A stretch of DNA of 13,305 bases, taken from the NCBI GenBank assembly GCA_035361075.1, contig DAOSBX010000058.1:1-13305 (forward strand), read 5' to 3'. Every line of letters begins with the position of its first letter. Position 1 is the first letter of the stretch. The translations under genes were made by a program, and so were the position numbers. Shown piece by piece: positions 1 to 6,862 of the stretch. The notes under the pieces were generated by a model that ran no database searches, was not told the origin of the DNA, and saw nothing but the letters and a program-made list of their open reading frames with translations. Origin of the DNA: Candidatus Hydrogenedens sp. GTDB lineage: Bacteria; Hydrogenedentota; Hydrogenedentia; Hydrogenedentales; Hydrogenedentaceae.

Positions 1-1887
1 TCAGGGAAACAAAATGTAGGCGGCCTTGTTGGGGTAAATGATGGAGGCACTGTTACAGATAGTTATTGGGATAAGGAGACCTATGGACAGACTGTATCAG
101 CAGGAGGTGAGGGAAAGACAACAGCAGAAATGAAACAGCAGGCGACCTATGTTGGTTGGGATTTTGTTAATGTATGGGCTATAGAGGAGAATGTAACCTA
201 CCCATACTTACGAGCCTTAGGTCAGCCAGTTGAGCCTGTGATAGTAGAGAAGGAGATATGGAGTTTATCTGATTTGAACAAGATAGGACGGGATAGGGAA
301 TATCCTATGGATGGGCATTATACCTTGATGGTGGATATAGATGCGAGTGCTACGATAAACTGGGATGGGGGCAAGGGATTTAAACCAATCACACTGGTAG
401 GTAGATTTGATGGAAATGGGCATGTGATACGGAATTTATATATAAATCGTTTGGAAGAGGATAGAGTTGGTTTATTTAGTCATGTTTATGGAGAGGTGAA
501 GAATATAGGCGTAGAGAATGTTCAGGTGGTGGGTTATGAGTATGTCGGTGGTCTTGTAGGTAGGAATTATGGTACCGTGAGTCAGAGTTATTCAACTGGC
601 TCGGTGGTGGGTAGTTATAAAGTCGGTGGTCTTGTGGGTCTCAATAGGGGTACTGTAAGTCAGAGTTATTCAACTGGCTCGGTGTCGGGTGTGGATGGAG
701 TAGGCGGTCTTGTGGGGGATAATTACTCCGGTACCGTGAGTCAGAGTTATTCTACTGGCTCGGTGGCTGGTGGAGGTTCAGTCGGAGGTCTTGTGGGGAG
801 GAATGAGGGAGGTACCGTAACGCAGAGTTATTCCACGGGCTCGGTTTCAGGGAAACAAAATGTAGGCGGCCTTGTTGGGGTAAATGATGGAGGCACTGTT
901 ATAGATAGTTATTGGGATAAGGAAACATCCGGTCAGACCACATCTAATGGAGGTGAGGGAAAGACAACAGCAGAAATGAAACAGCAGGCAACATTTGTAG
1001 GTTGGGATTTTACAACTGTGTGGGACATAGAGGAAAATGTAACCTATCCATATTTACAAGCATTAGGTCATCCTGTCCTACCTCCAGCGGTGGTGGAGAA
1101 GGAGATATGGAGTTTATCCGATTTGAACAAGATAGGGCGGGATTGGGAATATCCGATGGATGGGCGTTATATATTAATGGCAGATATAGATGCAAGTGAT
1201 ACGATAAATTGGAATGAAGGTAAGGGATTTAAGCCGATAATATTGGTGGGCAGATTTGATGGTAATGGGCATGTGATACGGAATTTATATATAAATCGTC
1301 CGGAAGAGGATGAAGTTGGTTTATTTGGTCGTGTTTATGGAGAGGTGAAAAATATAGGCGTAGAGAATGTTCAGGTGGTGGGTGGTAATGATGTTGGAGG
1401 TCTTGTGGGGGATAATTACTCCGGTACAATGAGTCAGAGTTATTCTACTGGCTCGGTGCAGGGGGGTAAGAAAGTCGGAGGTCTTGTGGGGAGGAATTAT
1501 GGTGATGTGAGTGAGAGTTATTCCACTGGTTCGGTGTCGGGTGTAGATGGAGTAGGCGGTCTTGTGGGGGATAATTACTCCGGTACAGTGAGACAGAGTT
1601 ATTCCACGGGTTTGGTATCAGGTGGTGATCTTGTAGGCGGTCTTGTAGGATATAAAAATGGTGGTTCAACTACCCAAAGTTACTGGGACAAGCAGACATC
1701 TGGTCAAAGTTCATCAGAGGGAGGAACGAGAAAGACAACAGCGCAGATGAAAAAGAAGGCGACATATGTGGGTTGGGATTTTGTTAATGTGTGGGACATT
1801 ATAGAAGGTGTTAGTTATCCTTATTTACGGGTTTTAGGACCTACACAAGGACACGGAGACGAGGGAGAAGGAGCGAAGGAAGGTTAG
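1..1887 (+). CDS. GLUG-repeat surface protein, 5'-partial, ending at an in-frame TAG
   Basis: The reading frame is open from base 1, so the true start lies upstream; an ATG at 130 is internal to a repeat and is not a start. The visible 628 codons consist of tandem modules. Each module has a segment with the VGWDF motif and a TYPYL or SYPYL motif, then an EIWSLSDLNKIG segment, a GRFDGNGHVIRNLYI strand-rich segment, and a run of about 25-residue GLUG repeats (VGGLVG ... SYSTGSV). The first complete module has five GLUG repeats and the second has four. GLUG repeats occur in secreted or surface proteins, often adhesin-like, and are expected to form a beta-solenoid. The end is Glu/Gly-rich, after which TAG at 1885-1887 stops the frame. 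No signal peptide is visible because the N-terminus is missing. Function beyond a surface or adhesin-like role cannot be given. Confidence 0.85.
   Translation, partial: SGKQNVGGLVGVNDGGTVTDSYWDKETYGQTVSAGGEGKTTAEMKQQATYVGWDFVNVWAIEENVTYPYLRALGQPVEPVIVEKEIWSLSDLNKIGRDREYPMDGHYTLMVDIDASATINWDGGKGFKPITLVGRFDGNGHVIRNLYINRLEEDRVGLFSHVYGEVKNIGVENVQVVGYEYVGGLVGRNYGTVSQSYSTGSVVGSYKVGGLVGLNRGTVSQSYSTGSVSGVDGVGGLVGDNYSGTVSQSYSTGSVAGGGSVGGLVGRNEGGTVTQSYSTGSVSGKQNVGGLVGVNDGGTVIDSYWDKETSGQTTSNGGEGKTTAEMKQQATFVGWDFTTVWDIEENVTYPYLQALGHPVLPPAVVEKEIWSLSDLNKIGRDWEYPMDGRYILMADIDASDTINWNEGKGFKPIILVGRFDGNGHVIRNLYINRPEEDEVGLFGRVYGEVKNIGVENVQVVGGNDVGGLVGDNYSGTMSQSYSTGSVQGGKKVGGLVGRNYGDVSESYSTGSVSGVDGVGGLVGDNYSGTVRQSYSTGLVSGGDLVGGLVGYKNGGSTTQSYWDKQTSGQSSSEGGTRKTTAQMKKKATYVGWDFVNVWDIIEGVSYPYLRVLGPTQGHGDEGEGAKEG
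114..959 (+). repeat. Long coding direct repeat, copy 1 (846 bp module, five GLUG repeats)
   Basis: Boundaries are set at the shared sequence aaagacaacagc (114, 960, 1731), so the phase is arbitrary. Base 1 of the window aligns to base 847, an offset of 846 bp (282 codons), and the first roughly 80 bases are nearly identical to 847-926. The 846 bp unit keeps the frame. Inside it, VGGLVG-containing subunits of roughly 75-81 bp run from about 544 to 930. Confidence 0.8.
960..1730 (+). repeat. Long coding direct repeat, copy 2 (771 bp module, four GLUG repeats)
   Basis: This is homologous to 114-959 but 75 bp (25 codons) shorter, which matches the loss or absence of exactly one GLUG subunit. 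Its GLUG block runs from about 1393 to 1690. The segment 1534-1586 matches 682-734 with one mismatch in 53 bases. A third, incomplete copy begins at 1731 and covers only the VGWDF/SYPYL part before the Glu/Gly-rich tail. Confidence 0.8.
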
Positions 1888-2112
1888 GGAAGTAAAGAGG
1901 GAGTAAAAAAGGGGAAAGTAGGCACAGAAAGTTCACCATCTACATCAGAAGGTGAAGGGCGTGTTCCGCCACCGACGGAGGATACAGGAAAACAAGGTTG
2001 TGGTTGTGGTGGTAAATCATCAGGCAATGATATGTGGTGGAAATACCTATTAGATGTTATTCTGTTTGGTATGCTGATAGTTTCTATGAGCGGTATGCGT
2101 AGGCGGAGATAA
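1888..2112 (+). pseudogene. In-frame continuation after the TAG: Glu/Gly/Ser linker plus Cys-Gly, TM and Arg anchor
   Basis: Directly after TAG 1885-1887 the same frame stays open for 74 codons to TAA at 2110-2112. It encodes a Gly/Lys/Glu/Ser/Pro-rich linker, then GCGCGGKSSGND, a hydrophobic helix of about 18 residues (2044-2097) and a terminal RRRR. Motif plus TM plus basic tail is the layout of C-terminal surface-sorting signals such as MYXO-CTERM or Synerg-CTERM, although this exact motif is not one I can name. It has no start codon or RBS of its own; the first ATG is at 2032, just before the helix. It is best read as the native C-terminus of the GLUG protein. TAG differs by one base from GAG, which would give an EGEG pattern like the flanking sequence. 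A nonsense mutation, an assembly error or read-through are all possible. Confidence 0.75.
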
Positions 2113-2132
2113 AAAGAGTAACACAGTCATCG

Positions 2133-2171
2133 TGCCTGTGGTTAAAAAGTAAAACAGGCACCCCTGCCTGT
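2133..2171. repeat. Alternating inverted repeats TGCCTGT / ACAGGCA / TGCCTGT
   Basis: ACAGGCA (2154-2160) can pair perfectly with TGCCTGT on either side: 2133-2139 with a 14-nt loop, or 2165-2171 with a CCCC loop. The second hairpin is the tighter one. It lies 21-59 bases after the TAA at 2110-2112. No T-run follows directly, so it is not a classical intrinsic terminator, although it could act as a 3'-end processing or stability element. Confidence 0.6.
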
Positions 2172-2187
2172 GAGGGATTATCTAAAG

Positions 2188-2209
2188 GGGCAGACCTATG
2201 TGTTTGCCC
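2188..2209. repeat. Palindrome GGGCAGAC-N6-GTTTGCCC
   Basis: An 8-bp stem (2188-2195 with 2202-2209) with one G-U wobble and a CTATGT loop. It is one of four such palindromes within 320 bp and is part of a probable REP-like cluster. Confidence 0.55.
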
Positions 2210-2305
2210 TGAAGAGTGAATGTATGTAACAGATTTATCCCTACTACCGAATGGATTGATTACACTACAACCATCATTTGCAGTGAACAAAATTCATTTT
2301 TTTAA

Positions 2306-2323
2306 GGGAGCAGGGATGCTCCC
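2306..2323. repeat. Palindrome GGGAGCA-GGGA-TGCTCCC
   Basis: A perfect 7-bp stem (2306-2312 with 2317-2323) and a GGGA loop. It is preceded by a T-rich stretch. Read on the minus strand, the order is stem-loop, two T, then seven A. The core GCAGGGRTGC resembles the reverse complement of the 2154-2171 palindrome. Confidence 0.6.
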
Positions 2324-2430
2324 ACTACATTATACCTTTAGAAAAGAAATAAACTCCAGAGAACACGGAGGAAAGAATTGAAAAACTCTGTGGTTAAATG
2401 TTCTTTCAATCAAGTAATTGAAAATTAAAA

Positions 2431-2450
2431 AGACACGGGCAGGGGTGTCT
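2431..2450. repeat. Palindrome AGACAC-N8-GTGTCT
   Basis: A perfect 6-bp stem (2431-2436 with 2445-2450) with loop GGGCAGGG. Its reverse complement shares the pattern CACCCCTGCCNGTG with 2159-2172, so the two are related copies in opposite orientation. Confidence 0.55.
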
Positions 2451-2798
2451 GTGCTATCTATAAAATGTCTCGTATGCCATATAATGCCCTTGCGTATAGA
2501 ATAATCCATACCTCTTTACCATGTAATCAGATAGATATAGAAAAAAGCATTTAAAACCTTGCCCGTATGGCTAATACTTGAATCGGTCAAGATGTTTTGT
2601 CCATTAATTTCTTTCATTTTTTTATTTCTAATTTGCCTTAAGAGTACGTAATTATCTTTCTTAACTACATAGTAATTTTAGCATTTGTGTACTATTTAAT
2701 TTTGGATATATCATCTCCTTTTTGATTTTCAAATATTGTCTATCTTATTCTTTTTTTATTCTTTGATACTTTTATAACCCTAATTTAAGGATTTTGTC

Positions 2799-4157
2799 AT
2801 GAGAAAAGTTTTTGGTTTTTGTGTACTGTTTGTTTCTTTTGTTTTATGTATTGGTTCGGCTGAGGAGGTATGGAAGGCAGGTGTTGCGGTATGCGATATA
2901 ACACCACCTACGGGTTTATGGTTGGCGGGTTATGCGATGCGTGACCGTCCAGCAGAAGGGACAATACACCCACTATGGGTAAAGGCTTTATCTTTACAGG
3001 ATTCTCAGGGAAAAACGGTGGTGATTGTTAGCAGTGACATACTTGGTTTCACTGCGGAAATGTCACAAAGGATAAAACAGCATGTAAAAGAAAAGACGGG
3101 GTTAGAATCTGGGGATATCCTTTTAAATAGTTCTCATACCCATTCAGGTCCTGTTGTTGGGGATTCACTGATTGCTATGTATAAGATTGCAGATGACACG
3201 GAACATTTGAATAAAATTCAACAATACACAGAAGAACTCGAAAAAAAGGTTGTGGATACTATTGTTACTGCAATTGGGCATTTAGAATCTGCAAAGTTAT
3301 TTATGGGAAGAGGGGTCGTTCGTTTTGCTGTAAATCGTCGTAATAATAAAGAGGCAGAAATCGAAACCACGTATGATTACAAAGGTCCTGTGGACCATTC
3401 TGTACCTATACTTGTGGTTAAAAATGCTGGGGATGATAGTATCCGTGCCATTGTGTTTGGTTATGCGTGTCATTCGACAGTTTTATCTGGCTATCAGTGG
3501 TGTGGTGATTATCCAGGGTTTGCCCAGATAGAGTTAGAGCAAGCATATCCTATGGCGAAAGCCCTTTTTGTGGCGGGTTGTGGTGCAGATATAAATCCTT
3601 TGCCCCGCAGAACAGTCGCCTTAGCACAACAGTATGGGAAAGAACTTGCGGTAGCAGTTACTCGTGCTATAGAAGACAACTTACAAGAATTACCTTCATC
3701 TCTGAAAACAAGATATGAGACTGTTACACTACCACTGGAAGCACCTTTGTCGAAAGAGGAGCTCCAACAAATAGCCAATGACACAAATAAGGCGGAGTAT
3801 ATTCGCCGTTCTGCTCTCTATTTGTTAAAAGATTTGGAACGGGGAATTCCCTTGAGAACTTCGTATCCCTATCCGATACAGGTATGGAATATCGGTGGAT
3901 ATCCTATAATAGCATTGGGCGGAGAGGTTGTTGTTGATTATGCCATTGCTATAAAACAGCAGTTACAGACAAATGCAATGGTGTTAGGTTATTCCAATGA
4001 CCTGATGAGTTATATCCCTTCTGCTCGGGTGATTCGTGAAGGAGGCTATGAAGGTGATACTTCACAATTAGAATATAAAATGCCTGCCAAATGGAAAGAA
4101 GACATCGAAGAACTCATCCTGAATGCTGTTACACAAATGTGGACTCAAATTAAGTAA
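2799..4157 (+). CDS. Secreted neutral/alkaline ceramidase-like hydrolase
   Basis: This 452-residue protein has a Sec signal peptide (basic MRK, hydrophobic 4-18, likely cleavage near residue 20-22, after GSA or GSAE), so it is expected in the periplasm or outside. The rest resembles the N-terminal catalytic domain of neutral/alkaline non-lysosomal ceramidases: AGVAVCDITPP at 27-37, SSHTHSGP at 111-118 (H113 and H115), GYACHST at 221-227 (H225), GCGADINPLPR at 260-270, E376 in LGGEVVVDY, and Y405 in MSYIPS. These match the family's Zn2+ ligand positions (His, His, Glu, Tyr). It lacks the extra C-terminal domain of full ceramidases, which are typically above 600 residues, so the substrate may be another amide or ester rather than ceramide. 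An AAGGA RBS at 2787-2791, 7 nt from ATG, supports the start. It stands alone; a decayed minus-strand gene follows. Confidence 0.8.
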   Translation: MRKVFGFCVLFVSFVLCIGSAEEVWKAGVAVCDITPPTGLWLAGYAMRDRPAEGTIHPLWVKALSLQDSQGKTVVIVSSDILGFTAEMSQRIKQHVKEKTGLESGDILLNSSHTHSGPVVGDSLIAMYKIADDTEHLNKIQQYTEELEKKVVDTIVTAIGHLESAKLFMGRGVVRFAVNRRNNKEAEIETTYDYKGPVDHSVPILVVKNAGDDSIRAIVFGYACHSTVLSGYQWCGDYPGFAQIELEQAYPMAKALFVAGCGADINPLPRRTVALAQQYGKELAVAVTRAIEDNLQELPSSLKTRYETVTLPLEAPLSKEELQQIANDTNKAEYIRRSALYLLKDLERGIPLRTSYPYPIQVWNIGGYPIIALGGEVVVDYAIAIKQQLQTNAMVLGYSNDLMSYIPSARVIREGGYEGDTSQLEYKMPAKWKEDIEELILNAVTQMWTQIK

Positions 4158-4159
4158 TC

Positions 4160-4486
4160 ATATTAAGCCTATCACATTTATTGCTGAATAGGATTTTATA
4201 AACTATCTGGTTGCTTCTTTTGAAGACGTGCTCACAGAAAGTGAAAAGCCATCATATATTTTATGGGTTTACCATGATTCCATGGGTCTTTGGGAATAGA
4301 TAGGATATAATCTGGTACAAGTTCTTGCAACTCTTTTGGTCACCGACTATGTTTCAGACGAAACTGTTCTATTGCTATTACGGTCTGAGCTGATTCAGGA
4401 TTAAGATAGGTCTGAGATACAACATTAAAAATTTGATTTACTTCTGGACAGGTTAATATGCTCTGACACAATATTTGTGTGTTTGG
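4160..4486 (-). pseudogene. Decayed gene remnant (pseudopilin-like or planctomycete-type C-terminal domain)
   Basis: On the minus strand an open stretch from 4486 reads ... CPEVNQIFNVVSQTYL ..., then AIEQFRLKHSR, a TGA (complement 4340-4342), PKELQELVPDYI, IPKDPWNHGKPIKYM. This fits a pattern often seen at the ends of hypothetical proteins in planctomycete-like bacteria: ALERYRLAHG-x-YP-x-L-x-x-LVP ... DPF-x-G-x-P-x-x-Y. The TGA sits where Trp or Tyr would be expected, one base from TGG. After KYM the same pattern continues in another frame as DGFSLSV, so there is a frameshift too; the original frame then ends at TGA (complement 4232-4234). Upstream it is closed by a stop at complement 4487-4489 with no start found. 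Two or more disruptions make it a pseudogene. The identity is by pattern only. Confidence 0.55.
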
Positions 4487-4564
4487 CTAAATTAATAGGA
4501 TTTATTTATAAATTTATTTTTAGGGACTTTATACATTATGCAAATTTGTTTTTATTTGTTATTC

Positions 4565-4592
4565 TTGGCTTAAAATATAAGTGATGTATAAA
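4565..4592 (+). promoter_or_regulatory. Candidate sigma70 promoter for the 4619-8632 operon
   Basis: TTGGCT at 4565-4570, a 16-bp spacer and TATAAA at 4587-4592 lie directly upstream of the AGGAG RBS (4607-4611) of the aminotransferase gene. The -35 is imperfect and the flanking DNA is AT-rich, so chance matches are likely; the leader would be only about 20 nt. Confidence 0.3.
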
Positions 4593-4618
4593 TAGAATTT
4601 ACAAACAGGAGAAGGGTT

Positions 4619-5944
4619 ATGGAAAAGGATAATAAACATAAAGAGAAACGTTTTTCTACTCGCAGAGAATTTTTAAAATCTGCAGGTGTTATGACTGCGG
4701 TAGCTGGTACATCTACGGTTAAGAATGCATGGGGTGCTAATGAGACATTAGCATTGTTTGGTGGTAGCCCTGCAGTAACTTATCCGCAAGATGATTCTGC
4801 ACGCTGGCCTCGTTATGGTAAGGCGGAGGAAGACGCAGTATTAGAATTGGTTCGGAATCCGTCTTACAATCCAATAGATAAATTGGAGGAGGACTGGAAG
4901 AATTATATGCAGGTGCCTTATGTAAAGGCGCATTTTAATGGGACAAGTGCATTACTTGCGATGTTTTTTGCTCTTAATTTACCACCTGGCAGTGAGATTA
5001 TGGTTCCTTCGTATACCTTCTTTGCAACTATTCTTCCGATGCGTTTGTTTGGGTTGGTTCCTGTTTTTGTAGATATTAATCCACAAACACTCAATTTTGA
5101 TTTAAATGATGCAAAGAAACGGCTAACGCCGAATACGAAGGCTGTTCTTCCAGTTCATTGGATTGGTTTGCCAGCAGATATGGATGACATTAATGACTGG
5201 GCGAATGAGAAAGGACTTATTGTTCTTGAAGATTGTGCCCATGCACACGGAGCAAGATTAAAAGGGAAGTTAATGGGCACATGGAGCAGAATGGCTATTT
5301 TTAGTTATCAGATGAGCAAGCCTTTACCTGCTATTGAAGGTGGTATGGGTGTTTATCAAAATGCAGATGATTGGGGACGTGCAGTTGCTTTTGGTGATTA
5401 TAAAGTAACAAATTTGCCAAAGGATAATCCATACACGAAATATTCGGGTTCAGGTTTGGGTGTTAAATTACGAATGCATCCGATGGCAGCAGTACTTGCT
5501 CGTTGTCAGTTGATAGGACTGGAAGAACGGAATGAAGCTGGTGTTCGTCAAATTCGGAAGCTAAATGACCAACTTTTAGAATTGGAAGGGCTTTCGGAGC
5601 AGACCAGCGGAAGAAAGGATGTAAAACGACTTCATTATCAGTGGAATATGCTGTTTGTTGATGAAAAGAAAACAGGTGTGCCACGAAATCGGCTTGTGGA
5701 GGCTTTACGTGCGGAAGGTGTTCATGCTGATGGACTTCATTATACATTACAACATGAATTGCCTGTATACGCAGAAGATGAATGGTGGCATCACAAGCCT
5801 GTTATCCCTGAGTTGCCTGGTTCGAAACAGGCAAATGAAACGAATATTGCTCTACCATACTTTACAAAAGAAGTTCCTGAATTGGTTGAGCAATATGTTA
5901 AGGCATTTCAAAAAGTTTGGGCCCATCGTAAAGAATTAGTGTGA
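4619..5944 (+). CDS. Tat-exported DegT/DnrJ/EryC1/StrS-family aminotransferase-like protein
   Basis: This 441-residue protein begins with a textbook twin-arginine signal: TRREFLK at 14-20, a hydrophobic stretch at about 21-33, and a likely end near NAWGA at 36-40. The mature part is a fold-type I PLP enzyme of the DegT/StrS sugar aminotransferase family: NGTSAL at 107-112 (phosphate binding), EDCAHAHGA at 204-212 with D205 for the pyridine nitrogen, and SYQMSK at 229-234 with K234 as the Schiff-base lysine, followed by EGGMGV. All key residues are present, so it should bind PLP. Family members usually transaminate nucleotide-linked keto sugars in the cytoplasm, so export is unusual. AGGAG lies 7 nt before ATG. 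It is the first gene of a probable operon with the isomerase-like gene (40-bp gap from its preferred start) and the symporter. Its stop is TGA. Confidence 0.88.
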   Translation: MEKDNKHKEKRFSTRREFLKSAGVMTAVAGTSTVKNAWGANETLALFGGSPAVTYPQDDSARWPRYGKAEEDAVLELVRNPSYNPIDKLEEDWKNYMQVPYVKAHFNGTSALLAMFFALNLPPGSEIMVPSYTFFATILPMRLFGLVPVFVDINPQTLNFDLNDAKKRLTPNTKAVLPVHWIGLPADMDDINDWANEKGLIVLEDCAHAHGARLKGKLMGTWSRMAIFSYQMSKPLPAIEGGMGVYQNADDWGRAVAFGDYKVTNLPKDNPYTKYSGSGLGVKLRMHPMAAVLARCQLIGLEERNEAGVRQIRKLNDQLLELEGLSEQTSGRKDVKRLHYQWNMLFVDEKKTGVPRNRLVEALRAEGVHADGLHYTLQHELPVYAEDEWWHHKPVIPELPGSKQANETNIALPYFTKEVPELVEQYVKAFQKVWAHRKELV

Positions 5945-5984
5945 TAGAACCAAAATGCAAAGTATAAAAAGAAGGATAAGAAAA

Positions 5985-6821
5985 ATGAAGTGGATAGGAG
6001 TGATAGTTTTTACTTTGTTATGTCTTATGTCAACAATTGCTAACAGTGAAGAAGAATTTTGTCCACCTGTGGCAGTACGTTTGATGAGTTATGGTGCATA
6101 TCAAGAAAGTGCATGGACACACTTGCCTTCTATAGGGGTAAAATACTTATTCATGGCTGTTCCAACTGCTGACCAAGTTGCAGAAGTGATGAAAAAATTA
6201 AATGAGCATAACTTAAAGGTTTTGGTTCTTCGAGGTGAGGCTGATATAACACAAGATAACTGTATCCAGCAATTGGAAGACCAATTTAAAGTGTGTTCAC
6301 AAATGGGTGTTCATTATCTTTTCCTTTCCGCTAAACGTAAAGAGACCCCAAAAGAGGTTGTATACGAACGATTACGCAAAGCAGGTGATGTGGCTGAGAA
6401 ATATGATGTGACTTTAGTATTAGAAACGCATCCTGATTTAGGAACTAATGGTGATGTGCAGATTGAGACAATGAAAGCAATTAATCATCCACGGGTACGT
6501 GTAAACTTTGATACTGCAAATATTACCTATTACAATCAAAATACAGATGCAGTTACTGAATTAAAAAAGTCTGTCCCGTATGTCGCAACGGTTGAATTTA
6601 AAGACCATACGGGAGAGTATGAGACATGGAACTTCCCTCCACTTGGGCAGGGGAAAGTAAACTTTCCCGAAATTGTAAAAATCTTAAAAGAACATCATTA
6701 TAATGGTCCCATCACTATTGAATTTGAGGGTGTAAAAGGGGTGGAACTAAATGAACAGCAAATTAAAGATGCAATAGAGACTTCCGTAAAATACGTGCAT
6801 TCTATTGGTTGTTTTAAATAA
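5985..6821 (+). CDS. Exported sugar phosphate isomerase/epimerase-like TIM-barrel protein
   Basis: The start at 5985 is preferred over the in-frame ATG at 5955: AAGGA (5972-5976) lies 8 nt upstream of it and it gives a clean signal peptide (MKWIGVIVFTLLCLMSTIANS), whereas 5955 has no RBS. The 278-residue product is a xylose-isomerase-like TIM barrel (AP endonuclease family 2 fold). Motifs are VLETHPD (E147), VNFDTAN (D176), VEFKDH (203-208), GQGKVNFPEI (221-230) and ITIEFEG (E246). In characterised sugar epimerases of this fold the metal is held by Glu, Asp, His, Glu. Here Glu, Asp and the last Glu align, but the usual H-x-K-D position reads E204-F-K-D, with H208 following. It lies between an exported aminotransferase and a symporter (41-bp gap to the latter), which suggests a sugar or sugar-derivative substrate in the periplasm. 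The exact reaction is unknown. Confidence 0.8.
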   Translation: MKWIGVIVFTLLCLMSTIANSEEEFCPPVAVRLMSYGAYQESAWTHLPSIGVKYLFMAVPTADQVAEVMKKLNEHNLKVLVLRGEADITQDNCIQQLEDQFKVCSQMGVHYLFLSAKRKETPKEVVYERLRKAGDVAEKYDVTLVLETHPDLGTNGDVQIETMKAINHPRVRVNFDTANITYYNQNTDAVTELKKSVPYVATVEFKDHTGEYETWNFPPLGQGKVNFPEIVKILKEHHYNGPITIEFEGVKGVELNEQQIKDAIETSVKYVHSIGCFK

Positions 6822-6862
6822 TTAGACCGAAACATATTTTTATAGTAAGGAGTGGATAGCCT

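Larger units (their letters stand above)
2113..2798. other. Non-coding region with palindrome cluster
   Basis: I see no convincing gene on either strand. The first half (2133-2450) holds several short GC-rich palindromes, listed separately, within AT-rich DNA. Around 2352-2393 there is sequence of the type ctccagagaacacggagg ... aactctgtgg. The second half is strongly AT-rich and leads to the gene at 2799. A weak promoter-like pair, TTGATT (2722-2727) and TATTCT (2746-2751) with 18 bp spacing, is present but not compelling. Confidence 0.6.

Noticed and set aside
541..1690. Regularly spaced repeats resembling a CRISPR array
   Set aside because: Spacing of about 75 bp is in frame and encodes the GLUG motif; there are no unique spacers of constant length between identical repeats.
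1885..1887. Pyrrolysine or selenocysteine-type recoding as the main explanation of the stop
   Set aside because: Selenocysteine uses TGA, and no pylTSBCD genes or recoding structure can be seen here. A one-base change from GAG is simpler, so recoding is kept only as a minor option.
2451..2640. Possible gene remnant on the minus strand in the 2113-2798 gap
   Set aside because: Short open stretches exist but none gives a recognisable protein pattern or an RBS-supported start.
5655..5939. Open frame overlapping the end of the aminotransferase gene in another frame
   Set aside because: It overlaps a gene with intact catalytic motifs and a normal end, and its product has no recognisable feature.
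5955..5984. Earlier ATG (5955) of the isomerase-like gene
   Set aside because: No Shine-Dalgarno sequence precedes it. The in-frame ATG at 5985 has AAGGA 8 nt upstream and gives a standard signal peptide.
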